Part shown: positions 15,280 through 23,442 of the stretch, in pieces
Position numbering within the stretch: the stretch's first letter is position 1
How the letters are laid out: every line of letters begins with the position of its first letter
DNA from: Paracoccaceae bacterium
Lineage (GTDB): Bacteria; Pseudomonadota; Alphaproteobacteria; Rhodobacterales; Rhodobacteraceae
NCBI GenBank assembly: GCA_003567315.1
Contig: PWZT01000078.1
Span: forward strand, 1-42,260
Direction: 5' to 3'
Length of the DNA stretch: 42,260 bases
Made by a program: the position numbers and the translations under genes
Notes under the pieces: generated by a model
The model's database searches: none
What the model saw: only the letters and a program-made list of their open reading frames with translations
What the model was told of the DNA's origin: nothing

Positions 15280-16638
15280 ATGGCCAAAGCCCTGCCCCAG
15301 TTCAGTTGCACCGCCTGTGGCGCGACCCATCGCAAATGGGCGGGGCGCTGCGAGGCATGTGGCGCGTGGAATTCGATCATCGAGGAAGCCCCGCTCGCGG
15401 CAGGCCCCGGTAGGCGGGGCGGCAAGGGACGGCAGATTGCGCTCTCCACGCTGGCCGAAGCCGAGGCCCCGCCGCCGCGCGCGGCCAGCGGGATGGCAGA
15501 GCTTGACCGTGTGCTGGGGGGCGGGCTGGTCGCGGCCTCGGCGGTGCTGCTGGGCGGGGATCCGGGGATCGGGAAATCCACGCTGCTCTTGCAGGCGGTT
15601 GCAAGTTTTGCCCGCAACAATCTGAAATGCCTTTATATTTCGGGCGAGGAGGCGGCCGCGCAAGTGCGCCTGCGCGCAGCCCGGCTCGGGCTGGCCGAAG
15701 CGCCTGTGCAGCTCGGGGCCGAGACTGCGCTGCGCGATATTCTCTCCACGCTCGATGTAGAGCGGCCTGATCTGGTGGTGATCGATTCGATCCAGACCAT
15801 GTGGCTCGACACAGTGGACAGCGCACCGGGTTCGGTTGCGCAGGTGCGCGCGGCGGCGCATGAGTTGGTGAGTTTCGCCAAGAAGCGTGGCGTGTCGGTG
15901 ATCCTTGTGGGGCATGTCACCAAGGAGGGCCAGATCGCAGGTCCGCGCGTGGTCGAGCATATGGTCGATACGGTCCTTTATTTCGAGGGCGAGCGCGGGC
16001 ACCAGTTCCGCATCCTGCGCGCGGTCAAGAACCGTTTCGGCCCCGCTGATGAGATCGGCGTTTTCGAGATGACCGGGCGTGGGCTGGCGGAAGTGGCCAA
16101 CCCGTCCGCACTGTTTCTGTCAGAGCGCGGCACGCCTGCGCCGGGATCGGTGGTCTTTGCGGGCATCGAGGGCACGCGGCCCATGCTGACCGAGATTCAG
16201 GCGCTTGTCGCGCCTTCGCCGCTGGGCACGCCGCGCCGCACAGTGGTGGGGCTCGATTCGGCGCGGCTCTCGACCATCCTTGCCGTGCTCGAGGCGCGCT
16301 GCGGCATCCCTTTTGCGGGGATGGATGTGTTTCTGAACGTCGCGGGCGGCATGCGCGTGCTGGAGCCTGCCGCCGATCTGGCCATCGCCTGCGCACTTTT
16401 GTCGGCGCGCGAAGATGTGACCTTGCCCGCCGATACGGTCGTTTTCGGCGAAATCAGCCTCTCGGGGGCGCTGCGACCTGTCAGCCAGACCGAAAACAGG
16501 TTGAAAGAGGCGCAAAAACTTGGTTTTTGCGCAGCTATCGCCCCAAAGATGTCGAAAAGGGCAGTCATATCGGAATTCGCTTTGCGGGAAATGCCCGATC
16601 TGACAGAGGTCGTCGGGCAGGTATTTGGCGCCGGGTGA
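15280..16638 (+). CDS. radA: DNA repair protein RadA
   Basis: RecA-like ATPase that helps branch migration in recombinational repair. Domains in order: C4 zinc finger (C10, C13, C24, C27), RecA core with Walker A GGDPGIGKST (92-101), the RadA-specific KNRFG motif near residue 248, and a C-terminal Lon-protease-like domain (from about 270, with FAGMDVFLNVAGG). Length 452 is normal. An AAGG ribosome site precedes the ATG by 5 bases. Gap to the upstream LysR gene is 39 bp; cvpA follows after 27 bp. Confidence 0.97.
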   Translation: MAKALPQFSCTACGATHRKWAGRCEACGAWNSIIEEAPLAAGPGRRGGKGRQIALSTLAEAEAPPPRAASGMAELDRVLGGGLVAASAVLLGGDPGIGKSTLLLQAVASFARNNLKCLYISGEEAAAQVRLRAARLGLAEAPVQLGAETALRDILSTLDVERPDLVVIDSIQTMWLDTVDSAPGSVAQVRAAAHELVSFAKKRGVSVILVGHVTKEGQIAGPRVVEHMVDTVLYFEGERGHQFRILRAVKNRFGPADEIGVFEMTGRGLAEVANPSALFLSERGTPAPGSVVFAGIEGTRPMLTEIQALVAPSPLGTPRRTVVGLDSARLSTILAVLEARCGIPFAGMDVFLNVAGGMRVLEPAADLAIACALLSAREDVTLPADTVVFGEISLSGALRPVSQTENRLKEAQKLGFCAAIAPKMSKRAVISEFALREMPDLTEVVGQVFGAG

Positions 16639-16665
16639 GTAGGGCGCGGGAAACAGGAGAGGCGC

Positions 16666-17217
16666 ATGGAAGGCTTCAACATGGTCGATGCGGGCGTTGC
16701 CGCGATTATCATCGTGTCGGGCATCCTGGCCTATTCGCGCGGCTTCATGCGCGAGACGCTGGCAATCGCAGGCTGGGTCGCGGCGGCGGTGCTGGCCTTC
16801 ATCTTCGCGCCCGCGATGCAGCCACTGGTGCGCGAAATCCCCTATGTCGGCGATTTTCTGGGCGATAGCTGCGAATTGACTGTCATCGCCTCCTTTGCGG
16901 TCGTGTTCGCGGTCGTGCTGGTGATTGCCGCACTCTTCACGCCCCTGTTTTCGTCCTTCATCCGCAACTCGGTGATCGGCGGGGTCGATCAGGGGGCAGG
17001 CTTCCTGTTCGGCATCGCGCGGGGCGTCCTGCTGGTGGCGATTGCGCTTCTCGTGTTCGATCGCGCGGTGCCGGCGGGCTCGGTCGAGATGGTGGAAAAC
17101 TCGCGCTCGGCCTCCATATTCGCCCAACTTTCGGGCAATCTGAACGAGGCCGTGCCCGATGATGCGCCCAACTGGCTGGTCGGGAAGTATGAGGAGCTGG
17201 TCGCGGACTGTCGCTGA
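16666..17217 (+). CDS. cvpA: CvpA family membrane protein
   Basis: Inner-membrane protein of 183 residues with four hydrophobic segments (about 6-24, 30-50, 66-90, 100-125) and the family's opening VDAGVAAIIIVSGILAYSRGF and conserved RGF-xRE pattern. Family members are needed for colicin V export in E. coli and for envelope stress tolerance; the molecular role is unclear. It lies just before purF, a conserved pairing from enterobacteria to alphaproteobacteria. The ribosome site CAGGAGAGG fixes the start at 16666. Confidence 0.9.
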   Translation: MEGFNMVDAGVAAIIIVSGILAYSRGFMRETLAIAGWVAAAVLAFIFAPAMQPLVREIPYVGDFLGDSCELTVIASFAVVFAVVLVIAALFTPLFSSFIRNSVIGGVDQGAGFLFGIARGVLLVAIALLVFDRAVPAGSVEMVENSRSASIFAQLSGNLNEAVPDDAPNWLVGKYEELVADCR

Positions 17218-17237
17218 GTTTATCTGTGCTCAAGACG

Positions 17238-17252
17238 TGACAGTGGCTGTCA
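17238..17252. promoter_or_regulatory. Palindrome upstream of purF
   Basis: TGACAG-TGG-CTGTCA, a perfect 6-3-6 inverted repeat 46 bp before the purF start, with TATACG just downstream as a possible -10. Candidate operator; no known regulator consensus is matched with confidence. Confidence 0.4.
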
Positions 17253-17297
17253 TATACGCTAGAGCAGCGGTGACGGCCCAAGCGATGCGAGTGGTAG

Positions 17298-18752
17298 ATG
17301 CTCAATCACCCTTTCGATGACGACAATCTGCGCGAGGAATGTGGTGTATTCGGCTGTGTTGGCCTTGAAGATGCAGCGAATTTCGTAGCTCTCGGGCTGC
17401 ATGCGCTGCAACATCGCGGGCAGGAAGCGGGGGGAATCATCACCCATCACCCCGAGACCGGCTTCCATTCGGCGCACCGCTTCGGGCTGGTGCGCGACAA
17501 TTTCACCAAGGCAGGCGTGATCGAGGGGTTGCCGGGCGCAATCGGCATCGGCCATGTGCGCTACTCGACCGCCGGTTCCAAGGGCGCGACGCAAATCCGC
17601 GATGTGCAGCCTTTCTTCGGCGAATTCGCCATGGGCGGCGCGGCGCTGGCGCATAACGGCAATATCACCAATGCCGAATCGATCCGGCGCGAATTGATCG
17701 AGCGTGGCTCGATCTTTCAGTCGAGTTCGGACAGCGAATGCCTGATCCATCTGATGGCGCGCTCCTACCAGAAGACGATCCCCGAGCGCATGAAGGACGC
17801 GCTGCGCCGCGCCGAGGGCGCGTTTTCGGTGGTCGCGATGACGCGCACCAAGCTGATCGGCGTGCGCGATCCGCTGGGCGTGCGCCCGCTGGTGCTGGGG
17901 CGGCTGGGCACAGGCTGGGTGCTGGCCTCGGAGACCTGCGCGCTCGACATCATCGGTGCCGATTTCGAGCGCGAGGTCGAGCCGGGCGAGATGGTGGTGA
18001 TCAGCGCCGAGGGCGTGGAGAGCATGCGACCTTTCGGGCCGCAGAAATCGCGCTTCTGCATCTTCGAGCATGTCTATTTCTCGCGCCCCGACAGTTTCTA
18101 TGGTGGCCGCTCGGTCTATGAAACGCGCCGCCAGATCGGGGTGGAGCTTGCGCGCGAGGCCCCGGTCGAGGCTGATCTTGTCTGCCCGGTGCCCGATAGC
18201 GGCACACCTGCGGCGATTGGCTACAGCCAGGAATCGGGCATTCCCTTCGCGCTCGGGATCACGCGCAATCAGTATATGGGCCGCACTTTCATCGAGCCCA
18301 GCCAGCAGATCCGCTCGATGGGCGTGCGGCTGAAGCTGAATGTCAACCGCGCCCTGATCCGGGGCAAGCGCGTGGTACTGGTGGATGATTCGGTGGTGCG
18401 CGGCACGACCAGCCAGAAGATCAAGGAAATGATCCTCGAGGCGGGCGCGTCAGAGGTGCATTTCCGCATCGCCTCGCCCCCCACGGCCTGGCCGTGTTTC
18501 TATGGGGTGGATACCCCTAATCGCGAGAACCTGCTCGCTGCGCGCATGACCGAGGAGGAGATGCGCGACTATATCGGGGTGGACAGCCTGAAATTCATCT
18601 CGCTCGACGGGCTTTACCGCGCCGCTGGTGAGGCGGGCGGGCGCAATGATAGCTGCCCGCAATATTGCGATGCGTGTTTTTCAGGCGAATACCCGATCGC
18701 GCCCTCGGACATGATGGAGCGCGGGTTCGAGCCCAAATTCGCGGCCGAATGA
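17298..18752 (+). CDS. purF: Amidophosphoribosyltransferase
   Basis: First committed enzyme of purine synthesis: PRPP plus glutamine gives phosphoribosylamine. It is made with a 14-residue propeptide; cleavage before C15 (EE-CGVFGC) frees the catalytic N-terminal cysteine of the Ntn glutaminase domain. The C-terminal phosphoribosyltransferase domain carries VVLVDDSVVRGTT. Cysteines in the C-terminal part (including CPQYCDACFSGEYP) fit the [4Fe-4S] type of Bacillus subtilis PurF. The 484-residue length agrees. The stop codon overlaps the start of a DUF1284 gene. Confidence 0.97.
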   Translation: MLNHPFDDDNLREECGVFGCVGLEDAANFVALGLHALQHRGQEAGGIITHHPETGFHSAHRFGLVRDNFTKAGVIEGLPGAIGIGHVRYSTAGSKGATQIRDVQPFFGEFAMGGAALAHNGNITNAESIRRELIERGSIFQSSSDSECLIHLMARSYQKTIPERMKDALRRAEGAFSVVAMTRTKLIGVRDPLGVRPLVLGRLGTGWVLASETCALDIIGADFEREVEPGEMVVISAEGVESMRPFGPQKSRFCIFEHVYFSRPDSFYGGRSVYETRRQIGVELAREAPVEADLVCPVPDSGTPAAIGYSQESGIPFALGITRNQYMGRTFIEPSQQIRSMGVRLKLNVNRALIRGKRVVLVDDSVVRGTTSQKIKEMILEAGASEVHFRIASPPTAWPCFYGVDTPNRENLLAARMTEEEMRDYIGVDSLKFISLDGLYRAAGEAGGRNDSCPQYCDACFSGEYPIAPSDMMERGFEPKFAAE

Positions 18753-19168
18753 GCCCGCCGATCCAGTTTCGCCCGCATCATTTCCTTTGTGCGCTGGGGT
18801 TTCAGGGCAAGGGCTATTCCAACCGCTTCACTGTAAATATGGCTGAGATTGTGAATCGCTTGCGCGCGCCTAGCGGGGATGAACTCGAGATCGCAGTCAC
18901 GTTCGAGGCCGATCATATCTGCGCCCCCTGCCCGCATCGGCGCGGCTCGGGCTGCGCGAAAGCGGAGAAGATCCACGCACTCGATGCCCGCCACGCGCAG
19001 GCGCTGGGACTGGCGGACGGGGCGCGGCTTTCATGGGGTGAGGCACAACAGCGTATCCGCGCGCAGGTTCCGCCCGGGGCGCTTGCGACGCTTTGCGATG
19101 GGTGCCAGTGGCTGGGGCTGGGGTTGTGCGAGACCGCACTTGCCGCGCTGCATGCCGCGAAGCGTTAG
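18749..19168 (+). CDS. DUF1284 protein with two CX2CX7C motifs (putative Fe-S protein)
   Basis: A 139-residue protein of unknown function. It opens with RPHHFLCALGF (C14) and contains two copies of the spacing C-X2-C-X7-C: C58/C61/C69 and C116/C119/C127. Seven conserved-looking cysteines in this arrangement suggest metal or iron-sulfur binding (inference). Its ATG overlaps the purF TGA (ATGA), so it is translationally coupled to an enzyme that itself needs a [4Fe-4S] cluster. The region upstream in this frame lies inside purF and is not used. Confidence 0.82.
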   Translation: MSPPIQFRPHHFLCALGFQGKGYSNRFTVNMAEIVNRLRAPSGDELEIAVTFEADHICAPCPHRRGSGCAKAEKIHALDARHAQALGLADGARLSWGEAQQRIRAQVPPGALATLCDGCQWLGLGLCETALAALHAAKR

Positions 19169-19189
19169 GGCGGGCCAGCGGCCCGCCCT
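19167..19189. terminator. GC-rich hairpin between DUF1284 gene and bioY
   Basis: Perfect 10-bp stem (19167-19176 with 19180-19189) and a 3-base loop, overlapping the DUF1284 stop codon and 10 bp from the bioY stop. Symmetric and placed between convergent genes, so possibly bidirectional; T-runs are weak. Confidence 0.55.
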
Positions 19190-19198
19190 TCATAAGCC

Positions 19199-19774
19199 TT
19201 AGCCCTTGATACGCTCTTTCAGCGCGGCAAATGCGCCGATGACGATCAGCGCAGCCACAGCGGCCTTGAGCACCTCGCCGAGAAGGAAGGGCGCAGCGCC
19301 GGCCATGAAGGCGCCTTGCAGCGTCAGCGGGGTTACGGCCTGCAGCCAGATAACGCCCGGCACGAAAAGCAGCGCGGTCGCGATGAGGGTGGCGACGAAC
19401 ATCAGGATGCCGCGACCGAAGCCCCGCTCGACCAGCCAGCCCAGAACAAATGCCATGGCGACAAAGCCAAAGAGGAAACCTGCGGTCGGCCCCATCAGCG
19501 GTGCAAGCCCGAAAGCCCCCCCGGCGAAGACCGGAAAGCCCATCGCGCCTTGCGCCAGATAGGTGACCATCGTGGCCGCTGCGAGGCGCGATCCGTAGGT
19601 CAGCCCGATCAGCATGACCGCGAAGGTCTGAAGCGTCATCGGCACGGGGAACATCGGCACCGTGATCTGCGCCGAGGCCGCAACCAGAAGCGAGCCCATG
19701 AGCACCATCACAAGCTTGCGCGTGATCGTGTCATTGCCGCCGAGGGCTGTGACCAAAGGAGTGGAGTGAGCCAT
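19199..19774 (-). CDS. bioY: Biotin transporter substrate-binding protein BioY
   Basis: S component of the ECF-type biotin transporter; in alphaproteobacteria BioY works alone or with BioM/BioN. The 191 residues are strongly hydrophobic with about six membrane segments and the family signatures TVPMFPVPMTLQTFAVMLIG, GAMGFPVFAGG and GPTAGFLFGF. bioM and bioN are not adjacent. I looked for the BioR-type operator (TTATNNATAA) in the 240 bp upstream and did not find one. Confidence 0.94.
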   Translation of the reverse strand: MAHSTPLVTALGGNDTITRKLVMVLMGSLLVAASAQITVPMFPVPMTLQTFAVMLIGLTYGSRLAAATMVTYLAQGAMGFPVFAGGAFGLAPLMGPTAGFLFGFVAMAFVLGWLVERGFGRGILMFVATLIATALLFVPGVIWLQAVTPLTLQGAFMAGAAPFLLGEVLKAAVAALIVIGAFAALKERIKG

Positions 19775-20016
19775 ATCGGACCTCTTGCGTGAAAATAATC
19801 CAGTGCTTTATGCGTCAGGCCCGCGCATGAGACAACCCTGCACCTTCATGTTGGCGCAAGCAATGCGCGCCCCGCGCCCTCTTGCGCGCAAGGCGCAGCC
19901 CTTGTAAGGAGCAGCATCTTTCCGCGACGTTATGCAATCGGTGCAGCTCTCGTAGGTGGGGGCGGAAAGAAGATACCTCGCCTTTTGAAATGCGCCACAA
20001 CATGAATGGAGATCGC

Positions 20017-20370
20017 ATGCCGCTTTATGAGCATGTCATGATCGCGCGTCAGGACCTGTCGAATGCACAGGCCGAGGCGTTGATCGAACATTTCGGCGCC
20101 GTCCTGGCCGATAATGGCGGGAAACTCGTGGATCACGAGTATTGGGGCGTCAAGACGATGGCCTACAAGATCAACAAGAACCGCAAGGGGCATTATGCGT
20201 TCCTGCGCACCGACGCCCCGGGCGAGGCCGTGCAGGAGATGGAGCGCCTGATGCGCCTGCATGATGATGTGATGCGCGTGCTGACCGTGAAGGTCGAGGC
20301 GCATGAAGAGGGCCCGTCGGTCCAGATGCAGAAACGTGACGAGCGCGAACCGCGCCGCCGCGCATCCTGA
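20017..20370 (+). CDS. rpsF: 30S ribosomal protein S6
   Basis: Small-subunit protein that pairs with S18 on the platform of 16S rRNA. The 117 residues start MPLYEHVMIARQ and include WGVKTMAYKINKNRKGHY and the typical C-terminal charged tail. The ATG at 20017 is the family start; the frame is open upstream but with no matching sequence. First gene of the rpsF-rpsR-rplI operon. The 240-bp gap before it (19775-20016) holds the promoters of bioY and this operon; no conserved leader could be assigned by eye. Confidence 0.97.
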   Translation: MPLYEHVMIARQDLSNAQAEALIEHFGAVLADNGGKLVDHEYWGVKTMAYKINKNRKGHYAFLRTDAPGEAVQEMERLMRLHDDVMRVLTVKVEAHEEGPSVQMQKRDEREPRRRAS

Positions 20371-20383
20371 GGAGGATTGATCC

Positions 20384-20611
20384 ATGGCCATGAAACCGTT
20401 TTTCCGCCGCCGCAAGGTCTGCCCCTTCTCGGGCGACAATGCCCCCAAGATCGACTACAAGGATGTGCGCCTGCTGCAGCGCTACATCTCCGAGCGCGGC
20501 AAGATCGTGCCCTCGCGCATCACGGCCGTGTCGGCCAAGAAACAGCGCGAGCTGGCCCGTGCGATCAAGCGCGCGCGCTTCCTCGCTCTTCTGCCCTACG
20601 CAGTGAAATAA
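20384..20611 (+). CDS. rpsR: 30S ribosomal protein S18
   Basis: Binds 16S rRNA together with S6. The 75-residue protein has the [10 protein letters not shown] opening and [17 protein letters not shown] segment diagnostic of S18. It lies 13 bp after rpsF with a GAGGA ribosome site. An alternative ATG two codons further in is possible. Confidence 0.97.
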   Translation: MAMKPFFRRRKVCPFSGDNAPKIDYKDVRLLQRYISERGKIVPSRITAVSAKKQRELARAIKRARFLALLPYAVK

Positions 20612-20623
20612 GGAGCCGCAATC

Positions 20624-21241
20624 ATGCAAGTGATCCTTCTGGAACGCGTGGCCAAGCTTGGCCAGATGGGCGATCTGGTCAATGTCAAGCCCGGCTATGC
20701 GCGCAACTACCTGTTGCCGCAGGGCAAGGCGCTGCGCGCGTCTGACGAAAACATCAAGTCGTTCGAGAACCGCAAGGCGGAGCTTGAAGCCCAGAACCTC
20801 GAAACCCGCAAGGAAGCGCAGGCGATCGCCGCAAAGCTCGACGATGAAAGCTATGTGGTGATCCGGCAGGCCTCCGATGGCGGCGCGCTGTATGGCTCGG
20901 TCAGCCCGCGCGATGTGGCGGAGCTGCTGGCGGATGCAGGCGTGACCATCGACAAGCGCCAGATCGTCATCAAGACGCCGATCAAGACGCTGGGTCTGCA
21001 CAAGGCGCTGATCAATCTGCATCCCGAAGTGGATGTGGAGATCGGTCTCAATGTCGCGCGCTCGCCCGAGGAGGCCGAGGTGCAGGCATCGGGCAAATCC
21101 ATTCAGGAGGTCGCCGCCGAAGAGGAAGCCGCCGCGGAATTCGAGATCGCGGAGCTGTTCGACGATATCGGCAGCGCGGGTGTGGATGATGACGACGACC
21201 CGCGCAATCAGGGCGACAGCGCCGATCCGCGCGACGCCTGA
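20624..21241 (+). CDS. rplI: 50S ribosomal protein L9, with acidic C-terminal extension
   Basis: Large-subunit protein that reaches between ribosomes and helps keep the reading frame. The N-terminal rRNA-binding domain ([30 protein letters not shown] region) is followed by the long connecting helix and the C-terminal domain to about residue 150. At 205 residues it exceeds the ~150 of E. coli; the extra part is Glu/Asp-rich and probably disordered, as in related alphaproteobacteria. Last gene of the operon, with a strong terminator behind it. Confidence 0.97.
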   Translation: MQVILLERVAKLGQMGDLVNVKPGYARNYLLPQGKALRASDENIKSFENRKAELEAQNLETRKEAQAIAAKLDDESYVVIRQASDGGALYGSVSPRDVAELLADAGVTIDKRQIVIKTPIKTLGLHKALINLHPEVDVEIGLNVARSPEEAEVQASGKSIQEVAAEEEAAAEFEIAELFDDIGSAGVDDDDDPRNQGDSADPRDA

Positions 21242-21267
21242 TCCCACCAGTTTGCGTTGAAAATGGA

Positions 21268-21294
21268 ACCCGCCCTGCGATGGGGCGGGTTTTT
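21268..21294 (+). terminator. Intrinsic terminator of the rpsF-rpsR-rplI operon
   Basis: Perfect 8-bp stem ACCCGCCC/GGGCGGGT (21268-21275 and 21283-21290) with a 7-base loop, followed by TTTTT. Located 27 bases after the rplI stop. Confidence 0.9.
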
Positions 21295-21499
21295 CATGGA
21301 ATTTTTTCCCTCTGACGGCGCTTTTTTCGGCACAATATCACGAAAGCGCTGACAATTCGCCGCAGCACGACTTTTATTGCGCGCATTGCTTGAGCGCACC
21401 TTCCCAAAGCTCTAAATATTCATTAAATTGAAAGTGAGGAACGTGTCGCCTGCCTGCGTGGTTTCACCGGGCAATTTCGCGCCAGCGAGGAGTAATCCG

Positions 21500-21889
21500 A
21501 TGTCATTGGACCACAGAACCATCCCAGTCGACGACCCTGTCTCGGGGCATCATGGGCCGGAGCAGGACGAACACGGCAATGCCGTGCAGCCAGTGGATAT
21601 GAATGCGCAGGCGCAGGCTGCCTCGGCATTCCTGAAGGCATTGGCGCATGAGGGGCGGTTGATGATCCTGTGCCATCTGGCCTCGGGCGAGAAATCGGTC
21701 TCGGAGCTTGAACATCTGCTGGGCTCGCGTCAGGCCGCTGTCAGCCAGCAACTCGCGCGACTGCGGCTGGAAGGGATTGTCTCCTGCCGCCGCGAGGGCA
21801 AGACCATCTTCTATGCGCTGCAGGACGAAAAGGCCGGGCGCCTGATCGAGCTGGTCTATGACATGTTCTGCGCGCAGGCTGATCGCTGA
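21500..21889 (+). CDS. ArsR-family repressor of the SqrR/BigR persulfide-sensing type
   Basis: A 129-residue winged-helix repressor. The DNA-binding helices are around 68-95 (SVSELEHLLGSRQAAVSQQLARLRLEG). Two cysteines, C58 (MILCHL) and C124 (VYDMFC), sit 66 residues apart, the same spacing as the reactive pair C41/C107 of Rhodobacter capsulatus SqrR and C42/C108 of BigR, which form a tetrasulfide link with persulfides (family knowledge). A third cysteine, C96, is extra. A His/Asp-rich N-terminal tail of about 35 residues precedes the domain. The ATG at 21500 follows GCGAGGAG. No sulfide:quinone reductase or persulfide dioxygenase gene is nearby, so its targets lie elsewhere or it regulates only itself. 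Confidence 0.87.
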   Translation: MSLDHRTIPVDDPVSGHHGPEQDEHGNAVQPVDMNAQAQAASAFLKALAHEGRLMILCHLASGEKSVSELEHLLGSRQAAVSQQLARLRLEGIVSCRREGKTIFYALQDEKAGRLIELVYDMFCAQADR

Positions 21890-21914
21890 AAGCTGACAGC
21901 CCCAACCGAGACAC

Positions 21915-21945
21915 GGCCCCACGCGATTAGCGCGGGGCCTTTTTT
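21915..21945 (+). terminator. Intrinsic terminator after the ArsR gene
   Basis: Stem GGCCCC/GGGGCC extended by CGC/GCG across one mismatch, then six T (21940-21945). Located 26 bases after the stop. Confidence 0.88.
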
Positions 21946-22029
21946 GCGTATCAAGGGGTCACATCGGCCACGAGGTAATCGCGTCGCCCCGGTGATCCCG
22001 ACTTTCGGGCGGCGTGGGAAGACGGTCCG

Positions 22030-22048
22030 GCAAGCCTCGAATGCTTGC
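22030..22048 (+). other. Leader hairpin upstream of the UPF0262 gene
   Basis: Perfect 6-bp stem GCAAGC/GCTTGC with a 7-base loop, followed at once by a second, weaker stem (CCTG/CAGG to about 22067). It lies 54 bp before the UPF0262 start, in the probable 5' untranslated region. Function unknown. Confidence 0.3.
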
Positions 22049-22101
22049 GCCTGCCTGCAAGACAGGGCATCACCATCACGGGACAGACAGAAAAGAACAC
22101 C

Positions 22102-22581
22102 ATGAGCCGAATCTGCCAGATCGAGATCGATGACAGCGGGCTGCCGACCCCCACGCCAGAGATCGAACAGGAACGCAAGGTCGCTGTATTCGACCTGCTG
22201 GAGGATAATTCCTTCCGCCTTCTGGCGCGCGACGGCAATGCCGCCCCGCCCGGCCCCTATGACATGGCGCTGTCGATCCGCGAGCGCCGCCTTGTGATCT
22301 CGCTGCGGGACGACGGCGGCGCGGCGCTGGGCGAGATCATCCTGTCGCTGGGGCCGTTCCGGCAGGTGGTGAAGGATTACTACCAGATCTGCGCGAGCTA
22401 TTTCGATGCGGTCAAGCGCCTGCCGCCGAGCCAGATCGAGGCCATCGACATGGCCCGACGCGGCATCCACAACGAGGGCGCACGCATTCTGCAGGAGCGG
22501 CTGGAAGGCAAGGCCGAGATGGATGGCGACACGGCGCGGCGGCTCTTCACCCTGATCTGCGTTCTGCATTTCGGGGGTTGA
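22102..22581 (+). CDS. UPF0262 family protein
   Basis: A 159-residue cytosolic protein of the alphaproteobacterial UPF0262 family; function unknown. Recognisable by the opening ICQIEIDDSGLPTPTPEIEQER, the RKVAVFDLLEDNSF segment and a C-terminal TARRLFTLICVLHFGG. It is the first gene of a conserved block (UPF0262, LMW phosphatase, infA, maf, RNase G, yacG). In many relatives hisD precedes it; here a terminated ArsR gene does. The ATG at 22102 matches the family start. Its stop is adjacent to the next ATG. Confidence 0.88.
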   Translation: MSRICQIEIDDSGLPTPTPEIEQERKVAVFDLLEDNSFRLLARDGNAAPPGPYDMALSIRERRLVISLRDDGGAALGEIILSLGPFRQVVKDYYQICASYFDAVKRLPPSQIEAIDMARRGIHNEGARILQERLEGKAEMDGDTARRLFTLICVLHFGG

Positions 22582-23040
22582 ATGGCAGCGCGCTTTCCGT
22601 CTTCGGTGCTGTTTTGCTGCGACCACAATTCGGTGCGCTCGCCCATCGCCGAAGGGTTGATGAAAAAGCTCTACGGGCAGCGCGCCTATGTGCAATCCGC
22701 AGGCGTGCGCAATGATCGCGAGATCGACGGTTTCTCGATCGCGGTGAGCGCCGAGGACGGTGTCGAGCTTGACCATCATCGCTCGCGCTCTTTCGAGGAG
22801 ATGGCCGAATGGGGCGATGATCTGACGGGCTTCGATCTGATCATCGCGCTTTCGCCCGCGAGCCAACGTCACGCGCTAGAATTGACGCGGTTTTCGCATA
22901 TCGATATCGAATACTGGCCGATCATGGACCCGTCCGGGCTTGGCGAGACGCGCGAGGCCAAGCTCGACGCCTATCGCCAGACGCGCGAGCAGATCAAGAA
23001 GCGCCTGCTGGCGCGTTTCGGCCCGCCCACAGAGAGGTAG
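22582..23040 (+). CDS. Low-molecular-weight phosphatase family protein
   Basis: LMW protein-tyrosine-phosphatase/ArsC-fold protein of 152 residues. The phosphate loop is C13-X5-R19-S (CDHNSVRS) and the general-acid aspartate is D116 in the DPSG motif, so both key residues of the family are present. The loop differs from the classical CLGNICRS, so it may act on a substrate other than phosphotyrosine; arsenate reduction is an alternative. It starts one base after the UPF0262 stop and is followed three bases later by the NTF2-like gene. Confidence 0.87.
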   Translation: MAARFPSSVLFCCDHNSVRSPIAEGLMKKLYGQRAYVQSAGVRNDREIDGFSIAVSAEDGVELDHHRSRSFEEMAEWGDDLTGFDLIIALSPASQRHALELTRFSHIDIEYWPIMDPSGLGETREAKLDAYRQTREQIKKRLLARFGPPTER

Positions 23041-23043
23041 AGC

Positions 23044-23442
23044 ATGAGCCAGGACATCATCCGCCGCTATTTCGACGCCTTCAATGCAGGCGATACCGAC
23101 ACGATGCTTGCGCTGGTGAGCGACGATGTCCGCCATTACGTCAATCAGGGCGAGATGCGCGAAGGCCGCGCGAAATTCGCGGAGTTCTGCAGCCATATGG
23201 GGGTGAGCTACCGCGAGACCCTGCGCGATATGGTGATTTTCGTGAATGACGACGGCACGCGCGCGGCGGCGGAATTCACCGTGCATGGCGAATATCTGCA
23301 GACCGATCCCGGTCTGCCCGAGGCGCAGGGGCAGCGCTATGTGCTGCCGGCGGGGTCATTCTTCACGCTGGAGGGCGGCAGGATCACGCGGATCACGACC
23401 TATTACAACCTTCAGGACTGGATCGCGCAGGTCTCGGCATGA
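23044..23442 (+). CDS. NTF2-like (ketosteroid isomerase-related) protein
   Basis: A 132-residue protein of the SnoaL/NTF2-like fold: an N-terminal helix (IIRRYFDAFNAGDTDTMLALVSDDVRHYVNQG), then curved beta strands ending FFTLEGGRITRITTYYN. The cone-shaped pocket of this family binds small hydrophobic molecules or serves as an enzyme site; the ligand here is unknown. It begins three bases after the phosphatase stop, and its own stop overlaps the GNAT start (ATGA). First of three tightly coupled genes that interrupt the usual LMWP-infA order. Confidence 0.85.
   Translation: MSQDIIRRYFDAFNAGDTDTMLALVSDDVRHYVNQGEMREGRAKFAEFCSHMGVSYRETLRDMVIFVNDDGTRAAAEFTVHGEYLQTDPGLPEAQGQRYVLPAGSFFTLEGGRITRITTYYNLQDWIAQVSA

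Noticed and set aside
19775-20016. Possible BioR operator upstream of bioY, or an S6/S18 leader RNA upstream of rpsF.
   Set aside because: No TTATNNATAA-type site was seen, and no structure could be assigned with confidence by eye.
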